Assembly (NCBI GenBank): GCA_963930655.1
Contig: OZ005615.1
Location: forward strand, 17,130,001 to 17,194,000
Length of the DNA: 64,000 bases
Reading direction: 5' to 3'
From: Myrica gale
Taxonomy: Eukaryota; Streptophyta; Magnoliopsida; Fagales; Myricaceae
Part shown: piece by piece, positions 35,001-46,707 of the stretch
Layout of the letters: every line of letters begins with the position of its first letter
Numbering within the stretch: the first letter of the stretch is position 1
Notes under the pieces: model-generated
Database searches by the model: none
The model's input: the letters and a program-made list of their open reading frames with translations, nothing else
What the model was told of the DNA's origin: nothing
Position numbers and translations under genes: made by a program

Positions 35001-36119
35001 CTTTTAAAAAATAAATTTAAAAATTTAAAAATATACTTTAAATATACTTAAATTACTAATTAAATTTTATATTCAAATTTAACTAATAAATCATTTTTCA
35101 TAAATAAAACTATTAAATAGTTTAATCAATCTTAAAATATAGAGAAATAGTAGGTCTCCGTTTTTCATTGTTTACTTCTTTCTATTTGGTGTATAACCAT
35201 TTTCAACAGGCAACAGGAAGCAGGATGATGGTAACAAAGGGAAGAAGGACAAGCACAAGGTCCAGGAAACAGGAAACATGACCAGATCTTACGTTGAAGA
35301 ACCCACCCCGAAAAGAACGAGTAGTTATCTCTCTAGAGTCACGTCAGGTTAGGGCTACTAACTATATATGGTAAAATTGGTTTTGAACGTCAAAGATGCC
35401 AATTGGGATAAGTACCCACCAATCCACCTTCACCTCGTGAATATGAGGTCAACAAATCATCAGGTCCACCATGCTTGGCAATCTGGCATACCGGTCCACC
35501 ATGCTTGGCAATCTGATACTTCCCTCAACACTAATTAGGGTTAAATACGAGTATAATCCTAATTTTTTTAGCTCAAAAAATAAATTTTCATCAAAAAAAT
35601 AATTATGATTTTTAGACAAAATTATCACACCAAAACAATTGACGCAAATTTTTAATGAATTGTGCAAAATATCTTAAATTAATAGTTAGTAGATGTAATA
35701 TAACAAGAATAATATATTTGAGTGCAAAATATCAAAATCCTCTTAACTAGAAGGGACAAAAAAAATATTTGCTCTATATTTTTTTATAAATAGATGGGAC
35801 ATATTACCGATGAATATATATATATAATCTAACGTATTACATAAAAAGAATGAGATACAATATAATGTATATCACATGATAACTATATATAATAGTAGAT
35901 ATTAAATATTTATAAATATTGTACCCGTGTAAGAATGACATATAATTGCATTTGATCTTATGTATTAAACACGTCCCACATGTATATGTCACGGGTTATA
36001 TATGTTATATTAGATATATTGTATGCCACACACTATGCATGTTGACATCCTTATCATATTTTGTCATGTCATTCTTCCAAAGAAAAAAGTATGCGTATAA
36101 GATACACTATAACGTATAA
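35001..36119. other. Very AT-rich intergenic DNA
   Basis: A 31-bp phrase containing 'GGTCCACCATGCTTGGCAAT' is duplicated at 35462 and 35493. From 35800 to 36110 the sequence is almost all A/T with TATATA runs. No gene. Confidence 0.5.
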
Positions 36120-36391
36120 TAGGGCTGCACAACCGGAAATCCGGTTGGATTTCCGGTTGTGCTTATATGGAGGACCGGTTTCATTTTTTAAAAAAAAAAT
36201 TTAAATTTTTTTAAAATTTTAAAATGTTTTTAGGTTAATTTCGAAGGAGGAAGGACATATAAAAATATAGAGTTTTAGTTAGATTAAAATTAAACTTTTT
36301 TAGTTTGTAATTTGTATTAAAAAATATATTTTTTATTTATATTAATAAATCCGGCCCGGTCCGGTCCGCGGTCCAGTTTTGTTCAGTCCTA
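36120..36391. mobile_element. hAT MITE with perfect 8-bp duplication
   Basis: Ends are TAGGGCTGCACAA and, inverted, TAGGACTGAACAA. The perfect 8-bp duplication ACGTATAA flanks it at 36112-36119 and 36392-36399. Just inside the left end GCACAACCGGAAATCC (36127-36142) and GGATTTCCGGTTGTGC (36147-36162) form a perfect 16-bp stem with a 4-base loop. The right part carries overlapping CCGGTCCGG motifs. No transposase. Confidence 0.88.
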
Positions 36392-36399
36392 ACGTATAA

Positions 36400-37150
36400 C
36401 ATGCCTGAAGTTATTTTTGAATTTAAGAAAAAAAATTTAAACATGTCTATTATTTATACTGAAATAATTTATGTTTCTATACAACTTTTGATATTATATT
36501 AATTTTTAGAAACATAGATACCACTGGATACTATACAAAAACTAAACTATATCATATTTTAAATGCATAGAACATAACAAAACTTTGTATATAATAGGTA
36601 TACAAAATTAATCAAATCTGTATTTTACTTATGTCTAGCATAAGATATATATATATATATATATATTGATAAATGTATAACATAAATATGATCTAATTGA
36701 AAAAATACTAATATTTATAATTGCAATATATATTTCTTATGTTTTGGTTACCAAGTAAGTTCAGCACAAAACGTCTTTTCTTGGTTCCTTTTACGAACAG
36801 CTCTGTAGCTCCACCGATTTTTTTCCTGAAAAAAAGGCATCCCACTTTCAAAAAGAAAAACGTCAGGGGATGAGAGAGTTATTGGCCATGCCAGGCGCTA
36901 CAAGGCGATTCATGAAGCTCCACAGTGGTGGCTGCAACGCGCTGTGGCCAGTAGGGTAGATGGCTAGGCCCGGTAGTGGTCACGAGGCTTTGCCCGGCCG
37001 TGCCAGTTGGCATGAGGCCCGGTAGGATGGTTAGGGAATTGGACGCGGCCCACAGGTGGATCACCAGACCCCACAGGATAAACATTATTTTCGTTTTGCC
37101 CCATATAAAAATGAAGTAAGCACCTTTCTTTGTCGTGTGTTTTTTTTAAA
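36400..37150. other. Intergenic; one GC-rich patch
   Basis: AT-rich with an AT-dinucleotide run at 36646-36665. From 36870 to 37085 the sequence turns GC-rich, with 'GGCCCGGTAG' repeated at 36967 and 37016; it might be a decayed exon or repeat. The minus-strand frame over it has no known domain. Confidence 0.4.
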
Positions 37151-37151
37151 A

Positions 37152-37445
37152 AATAATGTACTGCACCTTTGAAGTATAAAATGTGAAGACATTAAACCTT
37201 TCAAGTTTTGATATTTGATGATGTAGACCCTCTCGTTAAAATTGACAAAAAAGACGTTTTTACCCTCAAAAAAATGTTTCATGCTTTATTGGCTAATTTA
37301 ATGCAAAAATGTCTTTATTTATTTATTTATTTATTTTCCACTACTTTTAACTTTCAATTTAAAGGGAGGATAAAAATTTCCTAAAATCAAAATTGGAAGT
37401 GTAAAATGTTAGTACCCTCATACTTGGGAGTGCACAGTATATATA
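37152..37445. repeat. Possible decayed fold-back element
   Basis: 'TACTGCACCTTTGAAGTATA' near the left and, inverted, 'TACTGTGCACTCCCAAGTAT' near the right look like worn terminal inverted repeats of about 40 bp. I see no clean duplication. A TTTA microsatellite lies at 37314-37335. Confidence 0.4.
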
Positions 37446-38033
37446 TTTTTTCTATTTATAGTTAAATTTTATTTTTTCAATTTTTTTTTTGCTTAAAGAC
37501 CTCTATTAATCGTACTCCTCTTATCAATTTTAACGAAAATTAATTTTTTATCTTTTAAAAATAACGATTTTAACATCACAAAAATATATCTATCTTCCTT
37601 ATCCAATATCCTATCTTTTCTCGAGGCTTTTCATTCAAAGTTTTATACTACCTTCTCCTTACCTGCTTTTTTCCCTCCATATAATAAATTTTATTCATTC
37701 ATGATGAATGGTGTAACTATTAACCATCCAACCTAGAATAAAAATCTATTCATTTATGTTGGGTGGTGGAACTATCGGTTCAATTGAAAGGCTAGCAATC
37801 GTAAAATCGTTATTTAGAGGATAAAAAATGACTGTAATGTTATAAAAATAATAATTAGAGACAGAGTATTAGAAACCCTTTAAATGGAAGGTGAAAGTGT
37901 ATTTATCCTAATAATACATATTTTTTTATAAAAATAATTTTTCAAAACTCCAAGTCAAAAAATATTTCACAATCCAAACAAGGTTTAATAACTTTAAAAC
38001 AAGTCAACTTATTCCCAGAATACATTAATTGTA

Positions 38034-38262
38034 GGGATAAATGTAAAATCAGTCCTTGTACTATACACAAAAATTGTTTGTCCCTGTGATATGAAAAACA
38101 TCGATTTAGTCCCTGTGATTCTATTTCGTTTGTTATTGGTCCTCCATCAGGGACTGATTTTATCACTTTCTGAAATTACAGGGACTAAATTGATGTTTTT
38201 CATATCACAGGGACTAAATCGATTTTTGCGTATAGCACAGGGACCAATTTTACATTAATCCC
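38034..38262. mobile_element. 229-bp MULE-type fold-back MITE
   Basis: Nearly the whole element is one inverted repeat: the left GGGATAAATGTAAAATCAGT matches the inverted right GGGATTAATGTAAAATTGGT, and the phrase 'TAGTCCCTGTGAT' occurs in both arms. The perfect 9-bp duplication TTAATTGTA flanks it at 38025-38033 and 38263-38271. Confidence 0.9.
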
Positions 38263-38271
38263 TTAATTGTA

Positions 38272-39336
38272 AATAAACTCTTCCTTTCAAACATCCGAGT
38301 TAAGAGGTGTTTGTATTTCTCACCATTTTTGATCTTGCAAACTCCTATGGGAACTAAAAGTGACGAACAAAGCTACCTGAGGATGATTGGCTTGACGATT
38401 TTTCTGTGTAAAACTACTCTAGGTCAGACCTATTCAGCTTGTTCTATAAGAGGTACCGCTATCTTCTTCTGGAAACTAATTAGAAGGTGATGCTAATTTG
38501 TTAAATTTTTGATATGAACAACACCTAGGCCGGTATCAACTCCTTCAAGCTCCTGATTCCTTTAAAGTTGGAAAAGGGAGTGATAACCTAATTTTATAAG
38601 CAGCACCTGGTTATCTCAGGAAACTTGACCACAGTTCCTGGACACATTTTTCCTCCGCCCAGGCAGATTTTCCTGGAAAAGGGCTTGTTGTAAGAAGCAT
38701 TCTTCCCTTTTTATGGCTTGATGGTAAAATTAGCAGCAGCCCCATTAATGGATGCTATACGATCAAGTAACATAGAAGCACTTCCCAACTTTTGGAAGAA
38801 CAAAAACCCCATAGAATGCTCCCCCAAGGTAAGCAGATAGAGGGATTGTATTAGCTGGTTATCAGAAAAGTGTGATTAAAGAGTTGATTGTTCCTTTTAT
38901 GATTATGGTATCATGCAAAGACCTCATGATGAAGTCATCTTTGAGTTGCTGGGATCCAATAGCTCCACCAAACGTCCAAGCTGTCCTCGAATCAACCATG
39001 TAGTCCAATTGATCCATTAAATCAGTGGGACCTCTCACCACTTATCAGAAGTTTATGTGCTCCTGCATATAATCTCTTCCCAATATTTCAAACTATCTTT
39101 CCGCTTTAAAGGATTGGTAACAACTGGATAAGACTAGACAAACAGTGTTTCAACTGACCACAAGTCAAAGTGGGACAAGAAAAAGCAAGGAAAGAAATTA
39201 CTACAACTCAAATCAGAACGAACAACAAAAGTACATAGTAATGAATAACATATGCCCTGTTTATAGAGATTCTTCCACTCCAATGATGATGAATCACAAC
39301 TGGGATCAATATAGGAGAAAGACCTACCACCAATAA
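38272..39336. other. 3' flank of the LOG8-like gene
   Basis: No coding sequence recognised on either strand. The part next to 39337 should hold the 3' UTR of the LOG8-like gene, which is transcribed leftwards. Confidence 0.4.
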
Positions 39337-42300
39337 TCACAGTGCATTTTCTTGCCCTGGATAATTGCCAAGTTGCTCCATGTGCCAGCTTTCATGGGAA
39401 GCAACATGTTCACGGAAAGGGTTGTATTGCTGCAGAAATATTAGGAATTAGATGATGGATATAGGGACAATACTATGACACTCACTATCATGCCCCTGTC
39501 ACAATATGGGAACAAAATATCCAAGCAAGCATCCTAGGTTTTTAGCATGCCACTAAGCCTTCTCTTGATAGGAAAAAACAAAAAGAATACCAACTGGCAA
39601 AGCAAGAATAATGAAATCTGCTCTCATCTATTCTTCTTACTTACGAGATAACGAACAAGAAGTAGCCACGTCACCAGGCAAAGAAGACATACATGTCAAA
39701 GCTCAGTTGAAAATTTGTGTCCATTGGTGACCCCATTGATTAACATGACTCAAATCCATGTCATAGAAAAGAGAGCTTCGAAAATAATGAATTCAAGAAC
39801 CCTACGCTCAAAGAGATTTTCTTAGGAAATTTGGTAATGGCTGAAGCTCATCCATGTGATTGGCAGCTTAGATGGCAATGGAAAAAGTTCCACGATTTTG
39901 GTTCAGTTTCTTTAGAAAATCTGGTGAAGCTTTATGCATGTTTTCCCCTTGGGGGGAAGCAAAAGATATGCATTAGAATTGCTACTGCTATATAGAGGCT
40001 AGCATTTCATTTGTCTCTCTGTTCCCCTCCCCCCTTCTCCTTTCTCTATTTCTTAGAGAAGTAAGGGGGGGGGGGGGGGGTTGTTTCCTTCCATTTCCAT
40101 TAGGCCGCATTAATTATATGGGAAAACTTAGTTACGATATAAGCATACCTCCATCTTAGTCATTAGTTCATTGGCAGTTGGAGCTGACAAGACTATATGC
40201 CGAGCACTTGGCTTGATGAATCCTTCTTGAACCCCATTGTCAAACAATGCCAGCAAGGAATTATAGTAGCCATCAACATTTAGCAGAGCCACCTAGAGCA
40301 ATTACCGTCAGTTAATATGGTATCTCCAATTCTTTTCAGCTATCTAAACATGAAATTGATACAATACCGGCTTTTTATGAATTCCAAGTTGGGCCCATGT
40401 TATCATCTCCAACAGCTCTTCCATGGTTCCATATCCTCCTAAAACCACCATAAAAGGGGAAAAAAATGCAGGTATAAAGATAGAGATCAACAGTTTCAAG
40501 AACAAAACAGTCAAGCTGATTGTTATTATTAGGGAATTTAGCAACTTAGTCCCTGGGTTTATACCCCTTTGGCAAATGGGTCATTGGATTTCAAATTTCA
40601 AAATTTTAGTCCTTGGGTTTTTGTTGTTTGACAAAATAATCCTTCCGTTAGTCTGCCGTCCATATGCTTAATGGATTTGAAGCGGTCGACCGGATACATG
40701 TGTAAAAAGTGAGCAGTCGTCCGCTATATGAAGCGGTCGACCTCTACAATGAAGCAGTCGACCGCTACATGAAGCGGACGACCGCTTCATATTGCGGTCG
40801 ACCGCTTCATATAGCGGACAACCGGTACAATTTGCTGACGTGTAGCGGTCGACCGCTTCAAATCCGTTAAGCATATGGACGGCAGACTAACGGAAAGACC
40901 ATTTTGTCAAACAACGAAAACCTAAGGACTAAAATTTTGAAATTTGAAATCCAAGGACCCATTTGCCAAAGGGGTATAAACTCAGGGACTAAGTTGTCAA
41001 ATTCCCTTAATATTATTATGTTTTGTTTTTATTGATGAGAATTTCCAGGTGATTACCAGGAAGAGCAATGAAGGCATCAGCTTCTCGAGCCATTGCAGCT
41101 TTACGCTCATGCATGTCTGAAACAGTTCTTACTTCTCCAACAGTTTCACCAGATATCTGTCATAGTTATCCACAACATACTACTGAGAAAAATGACGATG
41201 TTTTTCAAGTTCCAATATATATAAGTATTTTTCATAACAGACTAGAACTAACATCCCATAGCACACAAGAAAATTTTCCAACCCTGTTGACTAAGAAATT
41301 AAATCTGATCCAATACAAACTGAGACGATACAACATAACACATAAAAGTAAGCATTTTTCATCTACGCGATGAAGACCTTACCTTTTTAACTCTTTTTGT
41401 ATGTACTTCACAAGAATAAATTCAAAAATGTAAAAAGTGGGTAGTCAAGCATCAAATAAATGTGAAACAAGAACAACTGAACTTGCAAACTATCAGCCGC
41501 ACATAATTTGTGGTTTGGGGGGGGGGGGGGGGGGGCAGAGGAGAAAGCATTGTACTTCAATGAATATATATAGCTAGATAAAGGGAATACATACCTCAAG
41601 AGGCATGAGAGCTTTTGGAATGACCCTGCACACGGAATGCTAAAATGAATTTCACAAAGGATATAACAGCATTGTCAATGAAAGACCTAGATAACGAAGT
41701 TTTGAAGGATGCTTCTTAGTTATACCCGAGAACGTGACAACCTCCATCATACACCCTCTGGGAAATCAAACCCATCAACCCAACACTTCCCCCACCGTAC
41801 ACCAAGTCTATCTTCCTCTTCACCTGTTATAGACACCCGTAAGTTAACACTGGCCACAATTAATCCCTCAAGAGTAACCCAATCAAGGATGGTAGTCAAG
41901 AATATGCCCAACAAATCAGATATGAAATATTCACAATCATCGATGCATTGGTCAAAGTACTCTTCTGTGGCCAGAAACCAACAAAACTCAATACTGGTCT
42001 CATATGCAACCAGAACCAATCCAACACATCAAACTATCACTTTATACATCCAAATATAACCCGGAATAATCAGAAACTCATTCTGAGACCAAAACCCAAA
42101 ACTGTAATACAGTTCTACTATCCCATAAAAACATCCGAGTTCATTAAAAAAGCGAAAAAAAAAAGAAAAAAAAACCAGTAGATAGCACCTAAAGATGAAT
42201 ATTATCAGAACGTAAACGTGTAGAAGAGAAACACCAAAGCATGAGACCACACTAACCTCGAGTAAAGAAAGAGAGATGGAAGGGAGAAACAAAACAAACC

Positions 42301-42407
42301 AGTTCATTGCCCAATTCAAGAGCAGCATCACTGAAGACCTTTCTGTGGCCAGAGTTGCTCCCGCAGAAGACACAAACCTTCGTGAACTTGCTTCTGCCTT
42401 CTTCCAT
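39337..42407 (-). CDS. LOG8: Cytokinin riboside 5'-monophosphate phosphoribohydrolase, LOG8-like
   Basis: LOG enzymes remove the ribose 5'-phosphate from cytokinin nucleotides to give the active free base in one step. Seven coding exons on the minus strand: 42407-42300, 41823-41726, 41625-41595, 41156-41057, 40438-40368, 40292-40149 and 39429-39337. All introns are GT-AG and phases join to 214 residues. The protein begins with '[20 protein letters not shown]' after MEEGRSKFT. The nucleotide-binding motif '[20 protein letters not shown]' is at 42-61, the catalytic region '[17 protein letters not shown]' (R97, K98) at 92-108 and the signature [12 protein letters not shown] (T117, E120) at 112-123, all intact. 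CGSNSGHR and [14 protein letters not shown] point to the LOG8 branch. LOG proteins are cytosolic and nuclear and lack a signal peptide, as here. The ending [15 protein letters not shown] differs slightly from the common [15 protein letters not shown]. One intron carries a 475-bp MITE, and two long poly-G tracts lie in introns. Confidence 0.94.
40065..40080 (+). repeat. Poly-G tract (16 G) in LOG8 intron 6
   Basis: Sixteen consecutive G on the plus strand, hence poly-C in the LOG8 transcript. It is preceded by a C/T-rich stretch at 40015-40050. Confidence 0.9.
40532..41006. mobile_element. 475-bp MULE-type MITE with CGGTCGACCG array, in LOG8 intron 4
   Basis: Long terminal inverted repeats of about 140 bp: left GGGAATTTAGCAACTTAGTC matches inverted right GGGAATTTGACAACTTAGTC, and both continue through 'TATACCCCTTTGGCAAATGG'. 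Flanks TTATTATTA (40523-40531) and TTAATATTA (41007-41015) give a 9-bp duplication with one mismatch. The 180-bp core (40680-40862) is an array of GTCGAC-centred palindromes, described separately. No coding content. Confidence 0.9.
40680..40862. promoter_or_regulatory. Array of CGGTCGACCG palindromes inside the MITE
   Basis: GTCGAC or one-off cores start at 40685, 40716, 40736, 40757, 40777, 40797, 40817, (40837, weak) and 40848. Steps are 31, 20, 21, 20, 20, 20 and 31 bp between the strong ones. Several sites are extended to AGCGGTCGACCGCT. The phrase GCGGTCGACCTCTACA is shared with the family-B LTR at about 56277. Confidence 0.75.
41517..41535 (+). repeat. Poly-G tract (19 G) in LOG8 intron 3
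   Basis: Nineteen consecutive G on the plus strand, hence poly-C in the transcript, ending about 60 bases before the 31-base exon 3 on the transcript's downstream side. Confidence 0.9.
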
Positions 42408-44360
42408 TCACGATTGATTTTCTCCTTTTTTGGGGGATTCAGTTCCAGACCATTAGAAGTAAAAATCAAAAGAAAAAGGAAAAACTTGGTTTGGAGCAAT
42501 ATAAAAACAAAGAATCTGTAATTGCAAAGACCCAAAACTGATGAAAATCAATGTCACCAAGAAGATAGGGAAATCCTAAAGTACTTCAAAAGGCAATCTT
42601 GATTGTATTCTAATCGCTTAAACAGGAACATAATTCAACAAATAGATAGATGGGTCTTGTATCCTTGTAGAATGGGGAGCATGAGAAGCTTACATGGGTA
42701 CATCTCCTTTCTAATCCTACTTCATTCTGTCGGCTTTCGTGATTCACTATAAAAGTATAAAAGAATTAAAAAAACCAATTAGATAAAAATAGTAAATACC
42801 CCATCTTCAGACATTTTTTCGTCGTTTCTCCCTCGGACGCTATCCAAAAACACAGATTTATTTTGTTAAAACGCAACAGGAACTCATGAAATAGTTTTGT
42901 GAGCTGAGTACTGGACTGACTCTGCAACGTGGCTTCGAAAACCAAAAATGATTGAAAAAACGAATTAACCAAAGCACTCGGCAAAGAGAAGACAAGCTCG
43001 TAGGTTACTTTTTTCCGTTTCTCTACGCAAGAAGACAAGCTTACTTTCACCGTCGGACTTGACTTATACAAAACAACAATAGATTCTGCGTTTACCATGA
43101 CGTTGCTATTCTGATTATTGATTACCCTGATCATATATACTAAATTATTCTAAACAGTAAAGAGTGTCCTCAAATCACCCTACAATCTGCCTCGACCTTT
43201 AAAATGGAGTAGGCAACATGTTGTCTGCGTTGCTGACAACTCCAGCTAGATTCTGCCAAAAAGAAAGAGGGCAAGCTCAATGGCATATGTTAACTTCTGT
43301 TCTTCATTACTATGATAATTTCTGGAAGTATCAACTGCTTAAAGGGAAACTAAAGCTCTATACAAATTTAGCAGAAATATTCCACGAAAGGATACTTTTT
43401 ATTCTCTTACCAGGAGTAAATCCTCCTATAGGAATTTCTCTAACTGAGTCTAGTGAGACTTCTTAAATGGAGAAGTGATAGAAACTATTAACTAGTTGAC
43501 GTGAACCTGAACCCGAGTCCCAGATGTGTATAGAAAGGTTCTGTTTGGTCTTTTGCTCAATTTGTAAGAAAAGCAGATCGTCACTTATTTGATTTGGTCT
43601 AAGAAGTCCAGCTGATCGGTCATGTGTATATATTTCATATTTATAATATGGTTGTCTTAGCTATAAAGCCCATGTCCGTCAGTTTTAGAGGGACAAAATA
43701 AGAGCATCTCTGTTTTCCGGTGCACCAACTCCCTTATCTCGTGGGCTTGAAGTCTACAACATAACATGGACCTAATCAACCTACCTCACCCTTGGAAGCC
43801 CTTAGATGTAGGGACTCACTTATCGACCATTTGACAATTGTGCAGATTCACTGTTCACATTCCTTTTTGGGTTACTTTTCAGGCCATTATCGTCTTTCTT
43901 TTGGTTTATCTTTATTATCAACCTCTAACTCGGCGATACCATCGCTATCAGAGGAAGATGATGCTGCTCTCTTAGACACTGTGAAGTAATGTGGCACAAC
44001 TTGAGGGAGGAATCAATACAAAATCAGAGAGAGATTGAGAGGATTTAAGGTTTTCGCAGTGGGAGGCAGAAATTTAGAGATTTTTCATTCTGGACATGAA
44101 GATCTTAGGGATTTAACTAATTTAGGGGACACAGGGTTATGTTATCCACGTCGAAAGCCATGTTGGCCGTGGGACCCATAGTTTTAGTTTGTGTCAAATG
44201 AGATGGCAAAAAATGGCACGAGTCGTAGCTTAAGTGGTTCTGACGTGTTTGTTGTCAGCCACGTAGGCAAAATCTGTTACCTTATCTGACGGAGGATCGA
44301 TGTGGGAAACGTTCCAAACCCCAGGCGTTCCTATAAGAGAAAAATTATCCTAGGGACCAA
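42408..44360. other. Upstream region of the LOG8-like gene, no gene confirmed
   Basis: The first several hundred bases should hold the LOG8 promoter and 5' UTR (reading leftwards). Short frames at 42766-43134 (-), 43218-43466 (+) and 43792-43989 (+) have no known domain. Confidence 0.4.
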
Positions 44361-44364
44361 TCTG

Positions 44365-44443
44365 GGAATTGGTTATACCCCATGGACTAGCGGAATAATT
44401 TGGGAATTGGTTATACCCCTTGGACTAGCGGAATAATTTAGCC
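44365..44443 (+). repeat. Two-copy 39-bp tandem repeat
   Basis: 'TGGGAATTGGTTATACCCC' followed by '(A/T)TGGACTAGCGGAATAATTT' is present twice in a row with one difference. Confidence 0.85.
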
Positions 44444-46400
44444 TTTTTATGTTGGTGTTAAAAAAGAGGTGGTATTAAAATTGATGAATGAGAGATAAAA
44501 TTAAAAATAAAATTTTAAAGTATGTTCGACAAAAATAAAATTTTGTTACAATTTTAACAAACCAAACGCATGGTCTAAGCTGTGTACAACTAGTGCCAAG
44601 AGTGAGAAATTACAAAACAAAAGATAACAAAGCACCCTTCTATAAACAAAGGAGCGTCCTTCCCAGCGTATGAAAGCTGTACGATTGTTGAAAGTGGGAG
44701 AGGCCCAATTTTATCGGCTCCTATCAAATCTACGGGTGACTGACTCAATGGGTTATTGGGATACCGCGGCTCAAGGACGGACAAAGCTCATGCGTCAAAG
44801 GGGGAGTGAGGAAATTGTGGACCAGGCTCCCCTGCAATATCTAGGGAGATATTGCAGTGGGAGCAATAGGTGATAGAGTGAGAGAGTGATGTGGATCCCG
44901 CCACTGAACTTTGACACTGATATATTTAGATCAAAGTGCAACTAACTTAACTTCAATATAGTGGCAAACTAGGATTAAAATTTATGAGGATCGAACTTTA
45001 AAGGTAAAATGACAAGAATTTTTTTTTCCAATATATAGTCAATACCAACATGGTTCTAACAACCAAATAAAGTCCACAAGAATAAAAGTAACCGAAAAAT
45101 CTGCATTCAGGAAAAATTGTTATGTCTCCTAACCTTCATATTAGATATTGACTTCTACAATGAGAACAAAATATGAGCACTAGCATTTTGTCGAGAAATT
45201 GCAGCAAGTATTGTAAAGTTGAAACATAGTGAAATTTGTTCTCAGGGCAATTGGAAAAAATCTGTGTGAAGAAGCAGTTTCAAGACAGCGAAATGAAGTA
45301 ATATTATTTCTTGTCGTTTGCAAAATTCATATCCACTACAAATAAATGAGTTATTTTGGGAAGAAAATGCTGCTACTGCTAAAAAATTATATGCAACACC
45401 ACTCTAATTTTTTCTTTGGAAGAGTTTTTCTGTGGCATTGCATGCACAAAATCATATGTGCATTTGACTAATAATGGGGTGAAATGCATACTAGATCTAC
45501 CCAATAACAATGCCTAATTCAACATAAATTTTGGAGCTACTTTGTGCATCCAAAAGCAAAATTTTATTTTCAAGTATTGACAGACTAAAATGTGGTCCTA
45601 TTTAACCCCCGAAATATCACATCAGACTGCTAGAAGAGCAGCAAAGTGATGGCTTTGCACAGAGAGAACCGAAAAATTTGTGGGGGCACTTACAAAACAT
45701 TTCATGACATGCGTAGTACATAGACATAGTGCAGAAATCATATAGTTATTATGACAACAAATTAAGAAAAGAAGCACATTGAAAGGCATAAGCAAAGCAA
45801 TCTTAAATTTTTCTAGAACTTACTATTGTAGACGAGAACTTCCTATTGGATACAAAAGGTTCAAACATAAGCAAATCCCAACAAGCTCAATCACGTATCA
45901 GCCTTTTAATGAGAAGTCACAAATCACAATTTCACAAAATCCCCAATTCCAAAACCAAATTCACAAAATCCACAATTCCCAAATCTCACAATTTCATAAA
46001 ATTGTTTACCTGTGAAAGAGAGAGAGAAAGAGAAGCGGCTGGGCGGTGGTGGGGCAACGACCAACGGGCTACAGCAGCGGCTGGCTCACGGGTGATAAGT
46101 GAGAAATTGTGAGAGAGAGCCGAGAGGGAGAGAGATTGATGTGCACCTTTTCACCTCTGTTTTATTTTTTTTTTAGCAGAGGGCTCTGCTTATAAAAAAA
46201 GGGTCGGGCCTAATGGAGATCAGAGCAAGGCCAACAGATTAAAAATAGGACTGCACTGTAGTTGGCTTAGGCCTGATGGGGATCAGGCCCAGGCTAACTT
46301 ATGAAAAAAATAAAAAATAAAATAAAACAATTTTTTTGGGGCGGACCAATGGGTGGTGACAACTCTGATTTGCCACCATTGCATTCACCACTGCGTCAAG
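44444..46400. other. Intergenic, no gene confirmed
   Basis: Mostly AT-rich. A GA-rich stretch at 46016-46140 ('GAGAGAGAGAAAGAGAAGCG') is less AT-rich and may be a 5' UTR or decayed repeat. 'GGCCTAATGGAGATCAG' and 'GGCCTGATGGGGATCAGG' at 46208 and 46271 are a diverged direct repeat. Confidence 0.4.
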
Positions 46401-46675
46401 AGTGTGGCTTTAGCCAAAATAGCAAGTCTTGAAGCCTTAGAATAGTAATCTCTGCTTCCCTCCTCTCAATTCCTAAATTCAAGCAATATGTGTGGGAGAC
46501 TCGTAGAACCCAGAAAGGAACAAAGCATCGTTCACTCTACATCTGCTTTCATTCTTCTCATATTGTTGATCTTTGTCCTTTTGCCTTATTGTCTCTTTGT
46601 ATAATCTTCGTGAAAAAGTTTTAATTTTAATTAAACCCAAGTCACCCCTCCTCTTGGGTTGCTTTTAGACTTTCA

Positions 46676-46688
46676 ATTGGTATTAGAG
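46676..46688 (+). other. Primer-binding site, element D
   Basis: ATTGGTATTAGAG just after the LTR end, one mismatch from the initiator tRNA-Met type TTGGTATCAGAG. Confidence 0.7.
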
Positions 46689-46707
46689 GTGAGGTTTCAC
46701 TCTTTTA

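Noticed and set aside
41747-42019. 90-codon minus-strand open frame within the LOG8-like gene
   Set aside because: Its end overlaps LOG8 exon 2 in another frame and the rest is intron; no independent domain.
42029-42535. 168-codon minus-strand open frame at the LOG8 start
   Set aside because: Shadow frame over exon 1 and intron 1; the true frame gives the conserved VCVFCGS motif and a proper donor site.
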